A stretch of 64,000 bases of DNA from contig OZ010581.1 of the NCBI GenBank assembly GCA_963932145.1, forward strand, positions 84,583,806 through 84,647,805, written 5' to 3'. Position numbers and translations under genes: made by a program. Numbering within the stretch: position 1 is the stretch's first letter; each line of letters begins with the position of its first letter. The DNA comes from Acanthosepion lycidas (taxonomy: Eukaryota; Mollusca; Cephalopoda; Sepiida; Sepiidae). Under the pieces are notes generated by a model. The model did no database searches. It was not told the origin of the DNA and saw nothing but the letters and a program-made list of their open reading frames with translations. Shown here in pieces: positions 1 to 17,115 of the stretch.

Positions 1-3000
1 TAAAGAATTATATAGATACACGTCTCTAAAGAATTAAATAGATACACGTCTCTAAAGAATTAAATAGATGCACATCTCTAAAGAATTAAATAGATACATC
101 TCTAAAGAATTAAATAGATACACATCTCTAAAGAATTAAATAGAAACATCTCTAAAGAATTAAATAGATACACATCTCTAAAGAATTAAATAGATACATC
201 TCTAAAGAATTAAATAGATACATCTCTAAAGAATTAAATAGATACACATCTCTAAAGAATTAAATAGATACATCTCTAAAGAATTAAATAGATACATCTC
301 TAAAGAATTAAATAGATACACGTCACTAAAGAATTAAATAAATACACGTCTCTAAAGAATTAAATAGATAGACATCTCTAAAGAATTAAATAGATACGTC
401 TCTAAAGAATTAAATAGATACATCTCTAAAGAATTAAATAGATACACACCTCTAAAGAATTAAATAGATACAAATCACTAAAGAATTAAATAGATACACG
501 TCTCTAAAGAATTAGATACACGTCTCTAAAGAATTATATAGATACATCTCTAAAGAATTAAATAGATACATCTCTAAAGAATTAAATAGATACACGTCTC
601 CAAAGAATTAAATAGATACATCTCTAAAGAATTAAAAAGATACATCTCTAAAGAATTAAATATATACAAGTCTCTAAAGAATTAAATAGATACACGTCTC
701 TAAAGAATTAAAATTATAAATCTATAAAGAATTAAATATATACACGTCTCTAAAGAATTAAATAGATACACCTCTAAAGAATAAAAAAGATACACATCTC
801 TCAAGAATTAAATAGATACACGTCTCTAAAGAATTAAATAGATACACGTCTCTAAAGAATTAAATAGATACACGTCTCTAAAGAATTAAAAATATACATC
901 TCTAAAGAATTAAATAGATACACGTCTCTAAAGAATTAAATAGATAGACTCTAAAGAATTAAAAATATACATCTCTAAAGAATTAAATATAGACACGTCT
1001 CTAAAGAATTAAATAGATACACCTCTAAAGAATTAAATAAATACACGTCTCTAAAGAATTAAATAGATACAAGTCTCTAAAGAATTAAAAAGATACATCT
1101 CTAAAGAATTAAATAGATACATCGCTAAAGAATTAAATAAATACACGTCTCTAAAGAATTAAATAGATACACGTCTCTAAAGAATTAAATAAATACACGT
1201 CTCTAAAGAATTAAATAGATACACGTCTCTAAAGAATTAAATAGATACACATCTCTAAAGAATTAAATAGATACACGTCTCTAAAGAATTAAATAAATAC
1301 ACGTCTCTAAAGAATTAAATAGATACATCTCTAAAGAATGAAACAGATACACGTCTCTAAAGAATTAAATAGATACACGTCTCTAAAGAATTAAATAGAT
1401 ACATCTCTAAAGAATTAAATAGATATACATTTCTAAAGAATTAAATAGATATACACCTCTAAAGAATTAAATAGATACACATCTCCAAAGAATTAAATAG
1501 ATACGTCTCTAAAGAATTAAAGAGAAACACGTCTCTAAAGAATTAAATAGATACATCTCTAAAGAATTAAATAGATACACGTCACTAAAGAATTAAATAG
1601 ATACGTCTCTAAAGAATTAAATAGATACACATCACTAAAGAATTAAATAGACACGTCTCTAAAGAATTAAATAGATACATCTCTAAATAATTAAATAGAT
1701 ACACATCTCTAAAGAATTAAATAGATACATCTCTAAAGAATTAAATAGATACATCTCTAAAGAATTAAATAGATACATCTCTAAAGAATTAGATACATGT
1801 CTCTAAAGAATTAAATAGATAGACATCTCTAAAGAATTAAATAGATACGTCTCTAAAGAATTAAATAGATACATCTCTAAAGAATTAAATAGATACATCT
1901 CTAAAGAATTAAATAGATACACGTCTCTAAAGAATTAAATAGATACACGTCTCTAAAGAATTAAAAATATACATGTCTAAAGAATTAAATAGATACACGT
2001 CTCTAAAGAATTAAATAGATACATCTCTAAAGAATTAAAAATATAGATCTCTAAAGAATTAAATATATACACGTTTTCAAAAGAATTAAATACATATACG
2101 TCTCTAAAGAATTAAATAGATACACGTCTCTAAAGAATTAAATAGATACATCTCTAAAGAATTAAATAGATACATCTCTAAAGAATTAAATAGATACACG
2201 TCACTAAAGAATTAAATAGATACGTCTCTAAAGAATTAAATAGATACACATCTCTAAAGAATTAAATAGACACGTCTCTAAAGAATTAAATAGATACATG
2301 TCTCTAAAGAATTAAATAGATACACGTCTCTAAAGAATTAAATAGATATACGTCTCTAAAGAATTAAATAGATACACGTCTCTAAAGAATTAAATAGATA
2401 CACCTCTAAAGAATTAAATAGATACACCTCTAAAGAATTAAATAGATACATCTCTAAAGAATTAAATAGATACACATCTCTAAAGAATTAAATAGATACA
2501 TCTCTAAAGAATTAAATAGATACACGCCTCTAAAGAATTAAATAGATACACGTCTCTAAAGAATTAAATAGATACACGTCTCTAAAGAATTAAAAATATA
2601 CATCTCTAAAGAATTAAATAGATACACGTCTCTAAAGAATTAAATAGATACATCTCTAAAGAATTAAAAATATAGATCTCTAAAGAATTAAATATATACA
2701 CGTCTCTAAAGAATTAAAAAGATACACGTCTCTAAAGAATTAAATAGATACATCTCTAAATAATTAAATAGATACACATCTCTAAAGAATTAAATAGATA
2801 CATCTCTAAAGAATTAAATGGATACATCTCTAAAGAATTAAATAGATACATCTCTAAAGAATTAGATACATGTCTCTAAAGAATTAAATAGATAGACATC
2901 TCTAAAGAATTAAATAGATACATCTCTAAAGAATTAAATAGATTCATCTGTAAAGAATTAAATAGATACATCTCTAAAGAATGAAATAGATAAACATCTC

Positions 3001-6000
3001 TAAAGAATTAAATAGATAAACATCTCTAAAGAATTAAATATATACACGTCTCTAAAGAATTAAATAGATACACGTCTCTGAAGAATTAAATAGATACACG
3101 TCTCTGAAGAATTAAATAGATACACATCTCTAAAGAATTAAAAAGATACATCTCTAAAGAAATAAATAGATACATCTCTAAAGAATTAAATAGATACACT
3201 CTAAAGAATTAAAAAGATACACATCTCTAAAGAATTAAATATATACACGTCTCTAAAGAATTAAATAGATACACCTCTAAAGAATTAAATAGATACACCT
3301 CTAAAGAATTAAATAGATACATCTCTAAAGAATTAAATAGATACACATCTCTAAAGAATTAAATAGATACACATCTCGAAAGAATTAAATAGATACATCT
3401 CTAAAGAATTAAATAGATATACGTCTCTAAAGAATTAAATAGATACACGTCTCAAAAGAATTAAATATATACACGTCTCAAAAGAATTAAATACATATAC
3501 GTCTCTAAAGAATTAAATAGATACACGTCACTAAAGAATTAAATAGATACGTCTCTAAAGAATTAAATAGATACACATCTCTAAAGAATTAAATAGACAC
3601 GTCTCTAAAGAATTAAATAGATACATGTCTCTAAAGAATTAAATAGATACACGTCTATAAACAATTAAATAGATACATCTCTAAAGAATTAAATAGATAC
3701 ACATCTCTAAAGAATTAAATAGATGCATCTCTAAAGAATTAAATAGATACATCTCTAAAGAATTAAATAGATACACGTCTCTAAAGAATTAAATAGATAC
3801 ATCTCTAAAGAATTAAATAGATACAAATCTCTAAAGAATTAAATAGATACACGTCTCTAAAGAATTAGATACACGTCTCTAAAGAATTATATAGATACAT
3901 CTCTAAAGAATTAAATAGATACATCTCTAAAGAATTAAATAGATACACGTCTCCAAAGAATTAAATAGATACATCTCTAAAGAATTAAAAAGATACATCT
4001 CTAAAGAATTAAATATATACAAGTCTCTAAAGAATTAAAAATATAGATCTCTAAAGAATTAAATATATACACGTCTCTAAAGAATTAAATAGATACACGT
4101 CTCTAAAGAATTAAATAGATACACATCTGTAAAGAATTAAATAGATACATCTCTAAAGAATGAAATAGATAAACATCTCTAAAGAATTAAATAGATAAAC
4201 ATCTCTAAAGAATTAAATAGATAAACATCTCTAAAGAATTAAATATATACACGTCTCTAAAGAATTAAATAGATACACGTCTCTGAAGAATTAAATAGTT
4301 ACACATCTCTAAAGAATTAAAAAGATACATCTCTAAAGAAATAAATAGATACATCTCTAAAGAATTAAATAGATACACTCTCTAAAGAATTAAATAGATA
4401 CACATCTCTAAAGAATTAAATATATACACGTCTCTAAAGAATTAAATAGTTACACCTCTAAAGAATTAAATAGATACACCTCTAAAGAATTAAATAGATA
4501 CATCTCTAAAGAATTAAATAGATACACATCTCTAAAGAATTAAATAGATACACATCTCTAAAGAATTAAATAGATACATCTCTAAAGAATTAAATAGATA
4601 CAAGTCTCTGAAGAATTAAATAGATACACGTCTCTAAAGAATTAAAAAGATACATCTCTAAAGAATTAAATAGATACATCTCTAAAGAATTAAATAAATA
4701 CACGTCTCTAAAGAATTAAATAGATACATCTCTAAAGAATGAAATAGATACACGTCTCTAAAGAATTAAATAGATACACATCTCTAAAGAATTAAATAGA
4801 TACATCTCTAAAGAATTAAAAATATAGATCTCTAAAGAATTAAATATATACACGTCTCTAAAGAATTAAATAGATACACGTCTCTAAAGAATTAAATAGA
4901 TACACGTCTCTAAAGAATTAAATAGATACACGTCTCTAAAGAATTAAATAGATACACGATACTAAAGAATTAAATAGACACGTCTCTAAAGAATTAAATA
5001 GATACATGTCTCTAAAGAATTAAATAGATACACGTCTATAAACAATTAAATAGATACATCTCTAAAGAATTAAATAGATACACATCTCTAAAGAATTAAA
5101 TAGATACATCTCTAAAGAACTAAATAGATACATCTCTAAAGAATTAAATAGATACATCTCTAAAGAATTAAATAGATACATCTCTAAAGAATTAGATACA
5201 CGTCTCTAAAGAATTAAATAGATAGACATCTCTAAAGAATTAAATAGATAGACATCTCTAAAGAATTAAATAGATACGTCTCTAAAGAATTAAATAGATA
5301 CATCTCTAAAGAATTAAATAGATACACATCTCTATTGAATTAAATAGATACATCTCTAAAGAATTAAATAGATACAAGTCTCTGAAGAATTAAATAGATA
5401 CACGTCTCTAAAGAATTATATAGATACATCTCTAAAGAATTAAATAGATACATCTCTAAAGAATTAAATAGATACACGTCTCCAAAGAATTAAATAGATA
5501 CATCTCTAAAGAATTAAAAGATACATCTCTAAAGAATTAAAAAGATACATCTCTAAAGAATTAAATATATAAAAGTCTCTAAAGAATTAAATAGATACAC
5601 GTCTCTAAAGAATTAAATAGATACACATTTCTAAAGAATTAAATAGATACATCTCTAAAGAATTAAAAATATACATCTCTAAAGAATGAAATATATACAC
5701 GTCTCTAAAGAATTAAATAGATACACCTCTAAAGAATTAAATAGATACACGTCTCTAAAGAATTAAAAATATACATCTCTAAAGAATTAAATAGATACAC
5801 GTCTCTAAAGAATTAAATAGATACATCTCTAAAGAATTAAAAATATAGATCTCTAAAGAATTAAATATATACACGTCTCTAAAGAATTAAATACATATAC
5901 GTCTCTAAAGAATTAAATAGATACACGTCTCTAAAGAATTAAATAGATACATCTCTAAAGAATTAAATAGATACATCTCTAAAGAATTAAATAGATACAC

Positions 6001-9000
6001 GTCACTAAAGAATTAAATAGATACGTCTCTAAAGAATTAAATAGATACACATCTCTAAAGAATTAAATAGACACGTCTCTAAAGAATTAAATAGATACAT
6101 GTCTCTAAAGAATTAAATAGATACACGTCTATAAAGAATTAAATAGATACATCTCTAAAGAATTAAATAGATACACATCTCTAAAGAATTAAATAGATAC
6201 ATCTCTAAAGAATTAAATAGATACATCTCTAAAGAATTATATACATACATCTCTAAAGAATTAAATAGATACACGTCTCCAAAGAATTAAATAGATACAT
6301 CTCTAAAGAATTAAAAAGATACATCTCTAAAGAATTAAATATATACAAGTCTCTAAAGAATTAAATAGATACACGTCTCTAAAGAATTAAAAATATACAT
6401 CTCTAAAGAATTAAATAGACACACGTCTCTAAAGAATTAAATAGATTCACGTCTCTAAAGAATTAAATAGATACACGTCTCTAAAGAATTAAATAGATAC
6501 ACGTCTCTAAAGAATTAAATAGATACATCTCTAAAGAATTAAATAGATTCATCTCTAAAGAATTGAATAGATACACGTCTCTAAAGAATTAAATAGATAC
6601 ACATCTGTAAAGAATTAAATAGATAGATCTCTAAAGAATTAAATAGATAAAGATCTCTAAAGAATTAAATAGATAAACATCTCTAAAGAATTAAATATAT
6701 ACACGTCTCTAAAGAATTAAATAGATACACGTCTCTGAAGAATTAAATAGATACACGTCTCTGAAGAATGAAATAGATACACATCTCTAAAGAATTAAAA
6801 AGATACATCTCTAAAGAATTAAATAGATACATCTCTAAAGAATTAAATAGATACACTCTCTAAAGAATTAAATAGATACACATCTCTAAAGAATTAAATA
6901 GATACACGTCTCTAAAGAATTAAAAATATACATCTCTAAAGAATAAAATAGATACACGTCTCTAAAGAATTAAATAGATACATCTCTAAAGAATTAAAAA
7001 TGTACATCTCTAAAGAATGAAATATATACACGTCTCTAAAGAATTAAATAGATACACCTCTAAAGAATTAAATAAATACACGTCTCTAAAGAATTAAATA
7101 GATACACGTCTCTAAAGAATTAAAAAGATACATCTCTAAAGAATTAAATAGATACATCTCTAAAGAATTAAAAATATAGATCTCTAAAGAATTAAATATA
7201 TACACGTCTCTAAAGAATTAAATAGATACACGTCTCTAAAGAATTAAATATATACACGTCTTAAAAGAATTAAATAGATACACGTCTCTAAAGATTTAAA
7301 TAGATACACGTCTGTAAAGAATTAAATAGATACACGTCTCTAAAGAATTAAATAGATACATTTCTAAAGAATTAAATAGATACACGTCTCTAAAGAATTA
7401 AATAGATACACATCTCTAAAGAATTAAATAGATACATCTCTAAAGAATTTAATAGATAAACATCTCTAAAGAATTAAATAGATAAACATCTCTAAAGAAT
7501 TAAATATATACACGTCTCTGAAGAATTAAATAGATACACGTCTCTAAAGAATTAAATAGATACACATCTCTAAAGAATTAAAAAGATACATCTCTAAAGA
7601 ATTAAATAGATACACGTCTCTAAAGAATTAAATAGATACACATCTCGAAAGAATTAAATAGATACATCTCTAAAGAATTAAATAGATACACTCTGTAAAG
7701 AATTAAATAGATACACATCTCTAAAGAATTAAATAGATACACATCTCTAAAGAATTAAATAGATATATCTCTAAAGAAGTAAATAGATACACGTCTCTAA
7801 AGAATTAAATAGATACACATCTCTAAAGAATTAAGTAGATACATCTCTAAAGAATTAAAAAGATACATCTCTAAAGAATTAAATATATACACGTCTCTAA
7901 AGAATTAAATAGATACATCTCTAAAGAATTAAATAGATACAAGTCTCTAAAGAATTAAATAGATACACATCTATAAAGAATTAAATAGATACATCTCTAA
8001 AGAATTAAAAAGATACATCTCTAAAGAATTAAATAGATAGACATCTCGAAAGAATTAAATAGATACACATCTCTAAAGAATTAAATAGATACATCTCTAA
8101 AGAATTAAATAAATAGACATCTCTAAAGAATTAAATAGATAGACATCTCTAAAGAATTAAATAGATACATCTCTAAAGAATTAAATAGATACATCTCTAA
8201 AGATTTAGATACACGTCTCTAAAGAATTAAATAGATACACGTCTCTAAAGAATTAAATAGATACACGTCTCTAAAGAATTAAATAGATACACATCTCTAA
8301 AGAATTTAATAGATATATCTCTAAAGAATTAAATAGATAGACATCTCTAAAGAATTAAATAGATACACATCTCTAAAGAATTAAATAGATACATCTCTAA
8401 AGAATTAAATAGATACATCTCTAAAGAATTAAATAGATAGACATCTCTAAAGAACTAAATAGATACATCTCTAAAGAATTAAATAGATAGACATCTCTAA
8501 AGAATTAAATAGATACACGTCTCTAAAGAATTAAATAGATATACATCTCTAAAGAATTAAATAGATACACGTCTCTAAAGAATTAAATAGATACATCTCT
8601 AAAGAATGAAATAGATACATCTCTAAAGAATTAAATAGATAGACATCTCTAAAGAATTAAATAGATACATCTCTAAAGAATTAAATAGATACATCTCTAA
8701 AGAATTAAATAGATACATCTCTAAAGAATTAAATAGACATCTCTAAAGAATTAAATAGATACACGTCTCTAAAGAATTAAATAGATACATCTCTAAAGAA
8801 TTAAATAGACACATCTCTAAAGAATTAAATAGATACACGTCTCCAAAGAATTAAATAGATACATCTCTAAAGAATTAAAAAGATACACGTCTCTAAAGAA
8901 TTAAATATATACACGTCTCTAAAGAATTAAATAGATACATCTCTAAAGAATTAAAGAGATACAAGTCTCTAAAGAATTAAATAGATACACATCTCTAAAG

Positions 9001-11590
9001 AATTAAATAGATACACATCTCTAAAGAATTAAATAGATACATCTCTAAAGAATTAAAAAGATACATCTCTAAAGAATTAAATAGATACATCTCTAAAGAT
9101 TTAGATACACGTCTCTAAAGAATTAAATAGATACACGTCTCTAAAGAATTAAATAGATACACGTCTCTAAAGAATTAAATAGATACACATCTCTAAAGAA
9201 TTTAATAGATACATCTCTAAAGAATTAAATAGATAGACATCTCTAAAGAATTAAATAGATAGACATCTCTAAAGAATTAAATAGATACACATCTCTAAAG
9301 AATTAAGTAGATACATCTCTAAAGAATTAAATAGATAGACATCTCTAAAGAATTAAATAGATACATCTCTAAAGAATTAGATACACATCTCTAAAGAATT
9401 AAATAGATACATCTCTAAAGAATTAAATAGATACATCTCTAAAGAATTAAATACATACGTCTCTAAAGAATTAAATAGATACGCCTCTAAAGAATTAAAT
9501 AGATACATCTCTTAAGAATTAAATATATACATCTCTAAAGAATTAAATAGATACATCTCTAAAGAATTAAATAGATACACTCTCTAAAGAATTAAATAGA
9601 TACACATCTCTAAAGAATTAAATAGATACACATCTCTAAAGAATTAAATAGATACATCTCTAAAGAATTAAATAGATACATCTCTAAAGAATTAAATAGA
9701 TGCATATCTCTAAAGAATTAAATAGATACACGTCTCTAAAGAATTAAATAGATACACATCTCTAAAGAATTAAGTAGATACATCTCTAAAGAATTAAAAA
9801 GATACATCTCTAAAGAATTAAATAGATACATCTCTAAAGAATGAAATAGATACATGTCTAAAGTATTAGATACACGTCTCTAAAGAATTAAATAGATACA
9901 CGTCTCTAAAGAATTAAATAGATACATGTCTCTAAAGAATTAAATAGATATATCTCTAAAGAATTAAATAGATATACGTCTCTAAAGTATTAAATATATA
10001 CACGTCTCTAAAGAATTAAATAGATACACGTCTCTAAAGAATGAAATAGATACATGTCTAAAGTATTAGATACACGTCTCTAAAGAATTAAATAGATACA
10101 CATCTCTAAAGAATTAAATAGATACACATCTCTAAAGAATTAAATAGATACATCTCTAAAGAATTAAAAAGATACATCTCTAAAGAATTAAATATATACA
10201 TGTCTCTAAAGAATTAAATAGATACACGTCTTTAAAGAAGTAAATAGATACACATCTCTAAAGAATTTAATAGATACATCTCTAAAGAATTAAATAGATA
10301 GACATCTCTAAAGAATTAAATAGATACACATCTCTAAAGAATTAAATAGATACACGTCTCTAAAGAATTAAATAGATACATGTCTCTAAAGAATTAAATA
10401 GATATATCTCTAAAGAATTAAATAGATACACGTCTCTAAAGAATTAAATAGATATACGTCTCTAAAGAATTAAATATATACACGTCTCTAAAGAATTAAA
10501 TAGATACACGTCTCTAAAGAATTAAATAGATACACGTCTCTAAAGAATTGAAAAGTAACATCTCTAAAGAATTAAATAGATACAAGTCTCTAAAGAATTA
10601 AATAGATACACATCTCTAAAGAATTAAATAGATACATCTCTAAAGAATTAAAAAGATACATCTCTAAAGAATTAAATATATACATGTCTCTAAAGAATTA
10701 AATAGATACACGTCTTTAAAGAAGTAAATAGATACACATCTCTAAAGAATTTAATAGATACATCTCTAAAGAATTAAATAGATACACGTCTCTAAAGAAT
10801 TAAATATATACACGTCTCTAAAGAATTAAATAGATACATCTCTAAAGAATTAAATAGATACAAGTCTCTAAAGAATTAAATAGATACACATCTCTAAAGA
10901 ATTAAATAGATACACATCTCTAAAGAATTAAATAGATACATCTCTAAAGAATTAAAAAGATACATCTCTAAAGAATTAAATATATACATGTCTCTAAAGA
11001 ATTAAATAGATACACGTCTTTAAAGAAGTAAATAGATACACATCTCTAAAGAATTTAATAGATACATCTCTAAAGAATTAAATACATACGTCTCTAAAGA
11101 ATTAAATAGATACGCCTCTAAAGAATTAAATAGATACATCTCTTAAGAATTAAATATATACATCTCTAAAGAATTAAATAGATACATCTCTAAAGAATTA
11201 AATAGATACACTCTCTAAAGAATTAAATAGATACACTCTCTAAAGAATTAAATAGATACACGTCTCTAAAGAATTTAATAGATACACATCTCTGAAGAAT
11301 TTAATAGATACATCTCTAAAGAATTAAATAGATAGACATCTCTAAAGAATTAAATAGATACACATCTCTAAAGAATTAAATAGATACACGTCTCTAAAGA
11401 ATTAAATAGATACATGTCTCTAAAGAATTAAATAGATATATCTCTAAAGAATTAAATAGATACACGTCTCTAAAGAATTAAATAGATACACGTCTCTAAA
11501 GAATTAAATAGATACACGTCTCTAAAGAATTGAAAAAAACATCTCTAAAGAATTAAATAGATACATGTCTCTAAAGAATTAAATAGATAC

Positions 11591-14500
11591 ACGTCTCTAA
11601 ATAATTAAATATATACACGTCTCTAAAGAATTAAATAGATACATCTCTAAAGAATTAAATAAATACACGTCTCTAAAGAATTAAATAGATACACATCTCT
11701 AAAGAATTTAATAGATACATCGCTAAAGAATTAAATAGATAGACATCTCTAATGAATTAAATAGATACACATCTCTAAAGAATTACATAGATAGACATCT
11801 CTAAAGAACTAAATAGATACATCTCTAAAGAATTAAATAGATAGACATCTCTAAAGAATTAAATAGATAGACATCTAAAGAATTAAATAGATAGACATCT
11901 CTAAAGAATTAAATAGATACACGTCTCTAAAGAATTAAATAGATACACGTCTCTAAAGAATTAAATAGATACATCTCTAAAGAATTAAATAGATACATCT
12001 CTAAAGAATTAAATAGATACACATCTCTAAAGAATTAAATACATACACATCTATAAAGAATTAAATAGATGCATCTCTAAAGAATTAAATAGATACACGT
12101 CTCTAAAGAATTAAAAAGATACATCTCTAAAGAATTAAATAGATACACGTCTCTAAAGAATAAAATATATACACATCTCTAAAGAATTAAGTAGATACAT
12201 CTCTAAAGAATTAAATAGATACACTCTCTAAAGAATTAAATAGATACATCTCTAAAGAATTAAATAGATAGACATCTCTAAAGAATTAAATAGATACATC
12301 TCTAAAGAATTAAATAGATACATCTCTAAAGAATTAAATAGATATCTCTAAAGAATTAAACAGATACACGTCTCTAAAGAATTAAATAGATACACATCTC
12401 TAAAGAATTAAATAGACACATCTCTAAAGAATTAAATAGATACATCTCTAAAGAATTAAATAGATACACGTCTCCAAAGAATTAAATAGATACATCTATA
12501 AAGAATTAAAAAGATACACGTCTCTAAAGAATTAAATATATACACGTCTCTAAAGAATTAAATAGATACATCTCTAAAGAATTAAATAGATACAAGTCTC
12601 TAAAGAATTAAATAGATACACATCTCTAAAGAATTAAATAGATACACATCTCTAAAGAATTAAATAGATACATCTCTAAAGAATTAAAAAGTTACATCTC
12701 TAAAGAATTAAATATATACATGTCTCTAAAGAATTAAATAGATACACGTCTTTAAAGAATTAAATAGATACACATCTCTAAAGAATTTAATAGATACATC
12801 TCTAAAGAATTAAATAGATACACATCTCTAAAGAATTAAATAGATACACATCTCTAAAGAATTAAATAGATACATCTCTAAAGAATTAAATAGATAGACA
12901 TCTCTAAAGAATTAGATACACGTCTCTAAGGAATTAAATAGATACACGTCTCTAAAGAATTAAATAGATACAAGTCTCTAAAGAATTAAATAGATACACG
13001 TCTCTAAAGAATTAAATAGATACATCTCTAAAGAATTAAATAGATACATCTCTAAAGAATTAGATACACATCACTAAAGAATTAAATAGATACATCTCTA
13101 AAGAATTAAATAGATACATCTCTAAAGAATTAAATACATACGTCTCTAAAGAATGAAATAGATACGTCTCTAAAGAATTAAATAGATACATCTCTTAAGA
13201 ATTTAATATATACATCTCTAAAGAATTAAATAGATACATCTCTAAAGAATTAAATAGATACACTCTCTAAAGAATTAAATAGATACACATCTCTAAAGAA
13301 TTAAATAGATACATGTCTCTAAAGAATTAAATAGATATATCTCTAAAGAATTAAATAGATACACGTCTCTAAAGAATTAAATAGATATACGTCTTTAAAG
13401 AATTAAATATATACACGTCTCTAAAGAATTAAATAGATACACGTCTCTAAATAATTAAATATATACACGTCTCTAAAGAATTAAATAGATACATCTCTAA
13501 AGAATTAAATAAATACACGTCTCTAAAGAATTAAATAGATACACATCTCTAAAGAATTTAATAGATACATCGCTAAAGAATTAAATAGATAGACATCTCT
13601 AATGAATTAAATAGATACACATCTCTAAAGAATTACATAGATAGACATCTCTAAAGAACTAAATAGATACATCTCTAAAGAATTAAATAGATAGACATCT
13701 CTAAAGAATTAAATAGATAGACATCTAAAGAATTAAATAGATAGACATCTCTAAAGAATTAAATAGATACACGTCTCTAAAGAATTAAATAGATACATCT
13801 CTAAAGAATTAAATAGATACATCTCTAAAGAATTAAATAGATACACATCTCTAAAGAATTAAATACATACACATCTATAAAGAATTAAATAGATGCATCT
13901 CTAAAGAATTAAATAGATACACGTCTCTAAAGAATTAAAAAGATACATCTCTAAAGAATTAAATAGATACACGTCTCTAAAGAATAAAATATATACACAT
14001 CTCTAAAGAATTAAGTAGATACATCTCTAAAGAATTAAATAGATACACTCTCTAAAGAATTAAATAGATACATCTCTAAAGAATTAAATAGATAGACATC
14101 TCTAAAGAATTAAATAGATACATCTCTAAAGAATTAAATAGATACATCTCTAAAGAATTAAATAGATATCTCTAAAGAATTAAACAGATACACGTCTCTA
14201 AAGAATTAAATAGATACACATCTCTAAAGAATTAAATAGACACATCTCTAAAGAATTAAATAGATACATCTCTAAAGAATTAAATAGATACACGTCTCCA
14301 AAGAATTAAATAGATACATCTATAAAGAATTAAAAAGATACACGTCTCTAAAGAATTAAATATATACACGTCTCTAAAGAATTAAATAGATACATCTCTA
14401 AAGAATTAAATAGATACAAGTCTCTAAAGAATTAAATAGATACACATCTCTAAAGAATTAAATAGATACACATCTCTAAAGAATTAAATAGATACATCTC

Positions 14501-17115
14501 TAAAGAATTAAAAAGTTACATCTCTAAAGAATTAAATATATACATGTCTCTAAAGAATTAAATAGATACACGTCTTTAAAGAATTAAATAGATACACATC
14601 TCTAAAGAATTTAATAGATACATCTCTAAAGAATTAAATAGATACACATCTCTAAAGAATTAAATAGATACACATCTCTAAAGAATTAAATAGATACATC
14701 TCTAAAGAATTAAATAGATAGACATCTCTAAAGAATTAGATACACGTCTCTAAGGAATTAAATAGATACACGTCTCTAAAGAATTAAATAGATACAAGTC
14801 TCTAAAGAATTAAATAGATACACGTCTCTAAAGAATTAAATAGATACATCTCTAAAGAATTAAATAGATACATCTCTAAAGAATTAGATACACATCACTA
14901 AAGAATTAAATAGATACATCTCTAAAGAATTAAATAGATACATCTCTAAAGAATTAAATACATACGTCTCTAAAGAATGAAATAGATACGTCTCTAAAGA
15001 ATTAAATAGATACATCTCTTAAGAATTTAATATATACATCTCTAAAGAATTAAATAGATACATCTCTAAAGAATTAAATAGATACACTCTCTAAAGAATT
15101 AAATAGATACACATCTCTAAAGAATTAAATAGATACATGTCTCTAAAGAATTAAATAGATATATCTCTAAAGAATTAAATAGATACACGTCTCTAAAGAA
15201 TTAAATAGATATACGTCTTTAAAGAATTAAATATATACACGTCTCTAAAGAATTAAATAGATACACGTCTCTAAATAATTAAATATATACACGTCTCTAA
15301 AGAATTAAATAGATACATCTCTAAAGAATTAAATAAATACACGTCTCTAAAGAATTAAATAGATACACATCTCTAAAGAATTTAATAGATACATCGCTAA
15401 AGAATTAAATAGATAGACATCTCTAATGAATTAAATAGATACACATCTCTAAAGAATTACATAGATAGACATCTCTAAAGAACTAAATAGATACATCTCT
15501 AAAGAATTAAATAGATAGACATCTCTAAAGAATTAAATAGATAGACATCTAAAGAATTAAATAGATAGACATCTCTAAAGAATTAAATAGATACACGTCT
15601 CTAAAGAATTAAATAGATACACGTCTCTAAAGAATTAAATAGATACATCTCTAAAGAATTAAATAGATACATCTCTAAAGAATTAAATAGATACACATCT
15701 CTAAAGAATTAAATACATACACATCTATAAAGAATTAAATAGATGCATCTCTAAAGAATTAAATAGATACACGTCTCTAAAGAATTAAAAAGATACATCT
15801 CTAAAGAATTAAATAGATACACGTCTCTAAAGAATAAAATATATACACATCTCTAAAGAATTAAGTAGATACATCTCTAAAGAATTAAATAGATACACTC
15901 TCTAAAGAATTAAATAGATACATCTCTAAAGAATTAAATAGATAGACATCTCTAAAGAATTAAATAGATACATCTCTAAAGAATTAAATAGATACATCTC
16001 TAAAGAATTAAATAGATATCTCTAAAGAATTAAACAGATACACGTCTCTAAAGAATTAAATAGATACACATCTCTAAAGAATTAAATAGACACATCTCTA
16101 AAGAATTAAATAGATACATCTCTAAAGAATTAAATAGATACACGTCTCCAAAGAATTAAATAGATACATCTATAAAGAATTAAAAAGATACACGTCTCTA
16201 AAGAATTAAATATATACACGTCTCTAAAGAATTAAATAGATACATCTCTAAAGAATTAAATAGATACAAGTCTCTAAAGAATTAAATAGATACACATCTC
16301 TAAAGAATTAAATAGATACACATCTCTAAAGAATTAAATAGATACATCTCTAAAGAATTAAAAAGTTACATCTCTAAAGAATTAAATATATACATGTCTC
16401 TAAAGAATTAAATAGATACACGTCTTTAAAGAATTAAATAGATACACATCTCTAAAGAATTTAATAGATACATCTCTAAAGAATTAAATAGATACACATC
16501 TCTAAAGAATTAAATAGATACACATCTCTAAAGAATTAAATAGATACATCTCTAAAGAATTAAATAGATAGACATCTCTAAAGAATTAGATACACGTCTC
16601 TAAGGAATTAAATAGATACACGTCTCTAAAGAATTAAATAGATACAAGTCTCTAAAGAATTAAATAGATACACGTCTCTAAAGAATTAAATAGATACATC
16701 TCTAAAGAATTAAATAGATACATCTCTAAAGAATTAGATACACATCACTAAAGAATTAAATAGATACATCTCTAAAGAATTAAATAGATACATCTCTAAA
16801 GAATTAAATACATACGTCTCTAAAGAATGAAATAGATACGTCTCTAAAGAATTAAATAGATACATCTCTTAAGAATTTAATATATACATCTCTAAAGAAT
16901 TAAATAGATACATCTCTAAAGAATTAAATAGATACACTCTCTAAAGAATTAAATAGATACACATCTCTAAAGAATTAAATAGATACATGTCTCTAAAGAA
17001 TTAAATAGATATATCTCTAAAGAATTAAATAGATACACGTCTCTAAAGAATTAAATAGATATACGTCTTTAAAGAATTAAATATATACACGTCTCTAAAG
17101 AATTAAATAGATACA
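11591..17115. repeat. Higher-order repeat A, three copies of ~1.82-1.85 kb
   Basis: A characteristic run of variant monomers (TCTCTAAATAATT, later CATCGCTAAAG, TCTCTAATGAATT, AATTACATAG and AGAACTAAATAG) recurs in the same order three times. The rare variant AATGAATT falls at 11,751, 13,601 and 15,425, giving spacings of 1,850 and 1,824 bp. The 26-bp difference is exactly one long monomer, visible as one CACG monomer fewer near 13,770. Copies look almost identical. This indicates recent duplication of multi-monomer blocks rather than of single monomers. Block edges are approximate. Confidence 0.9.
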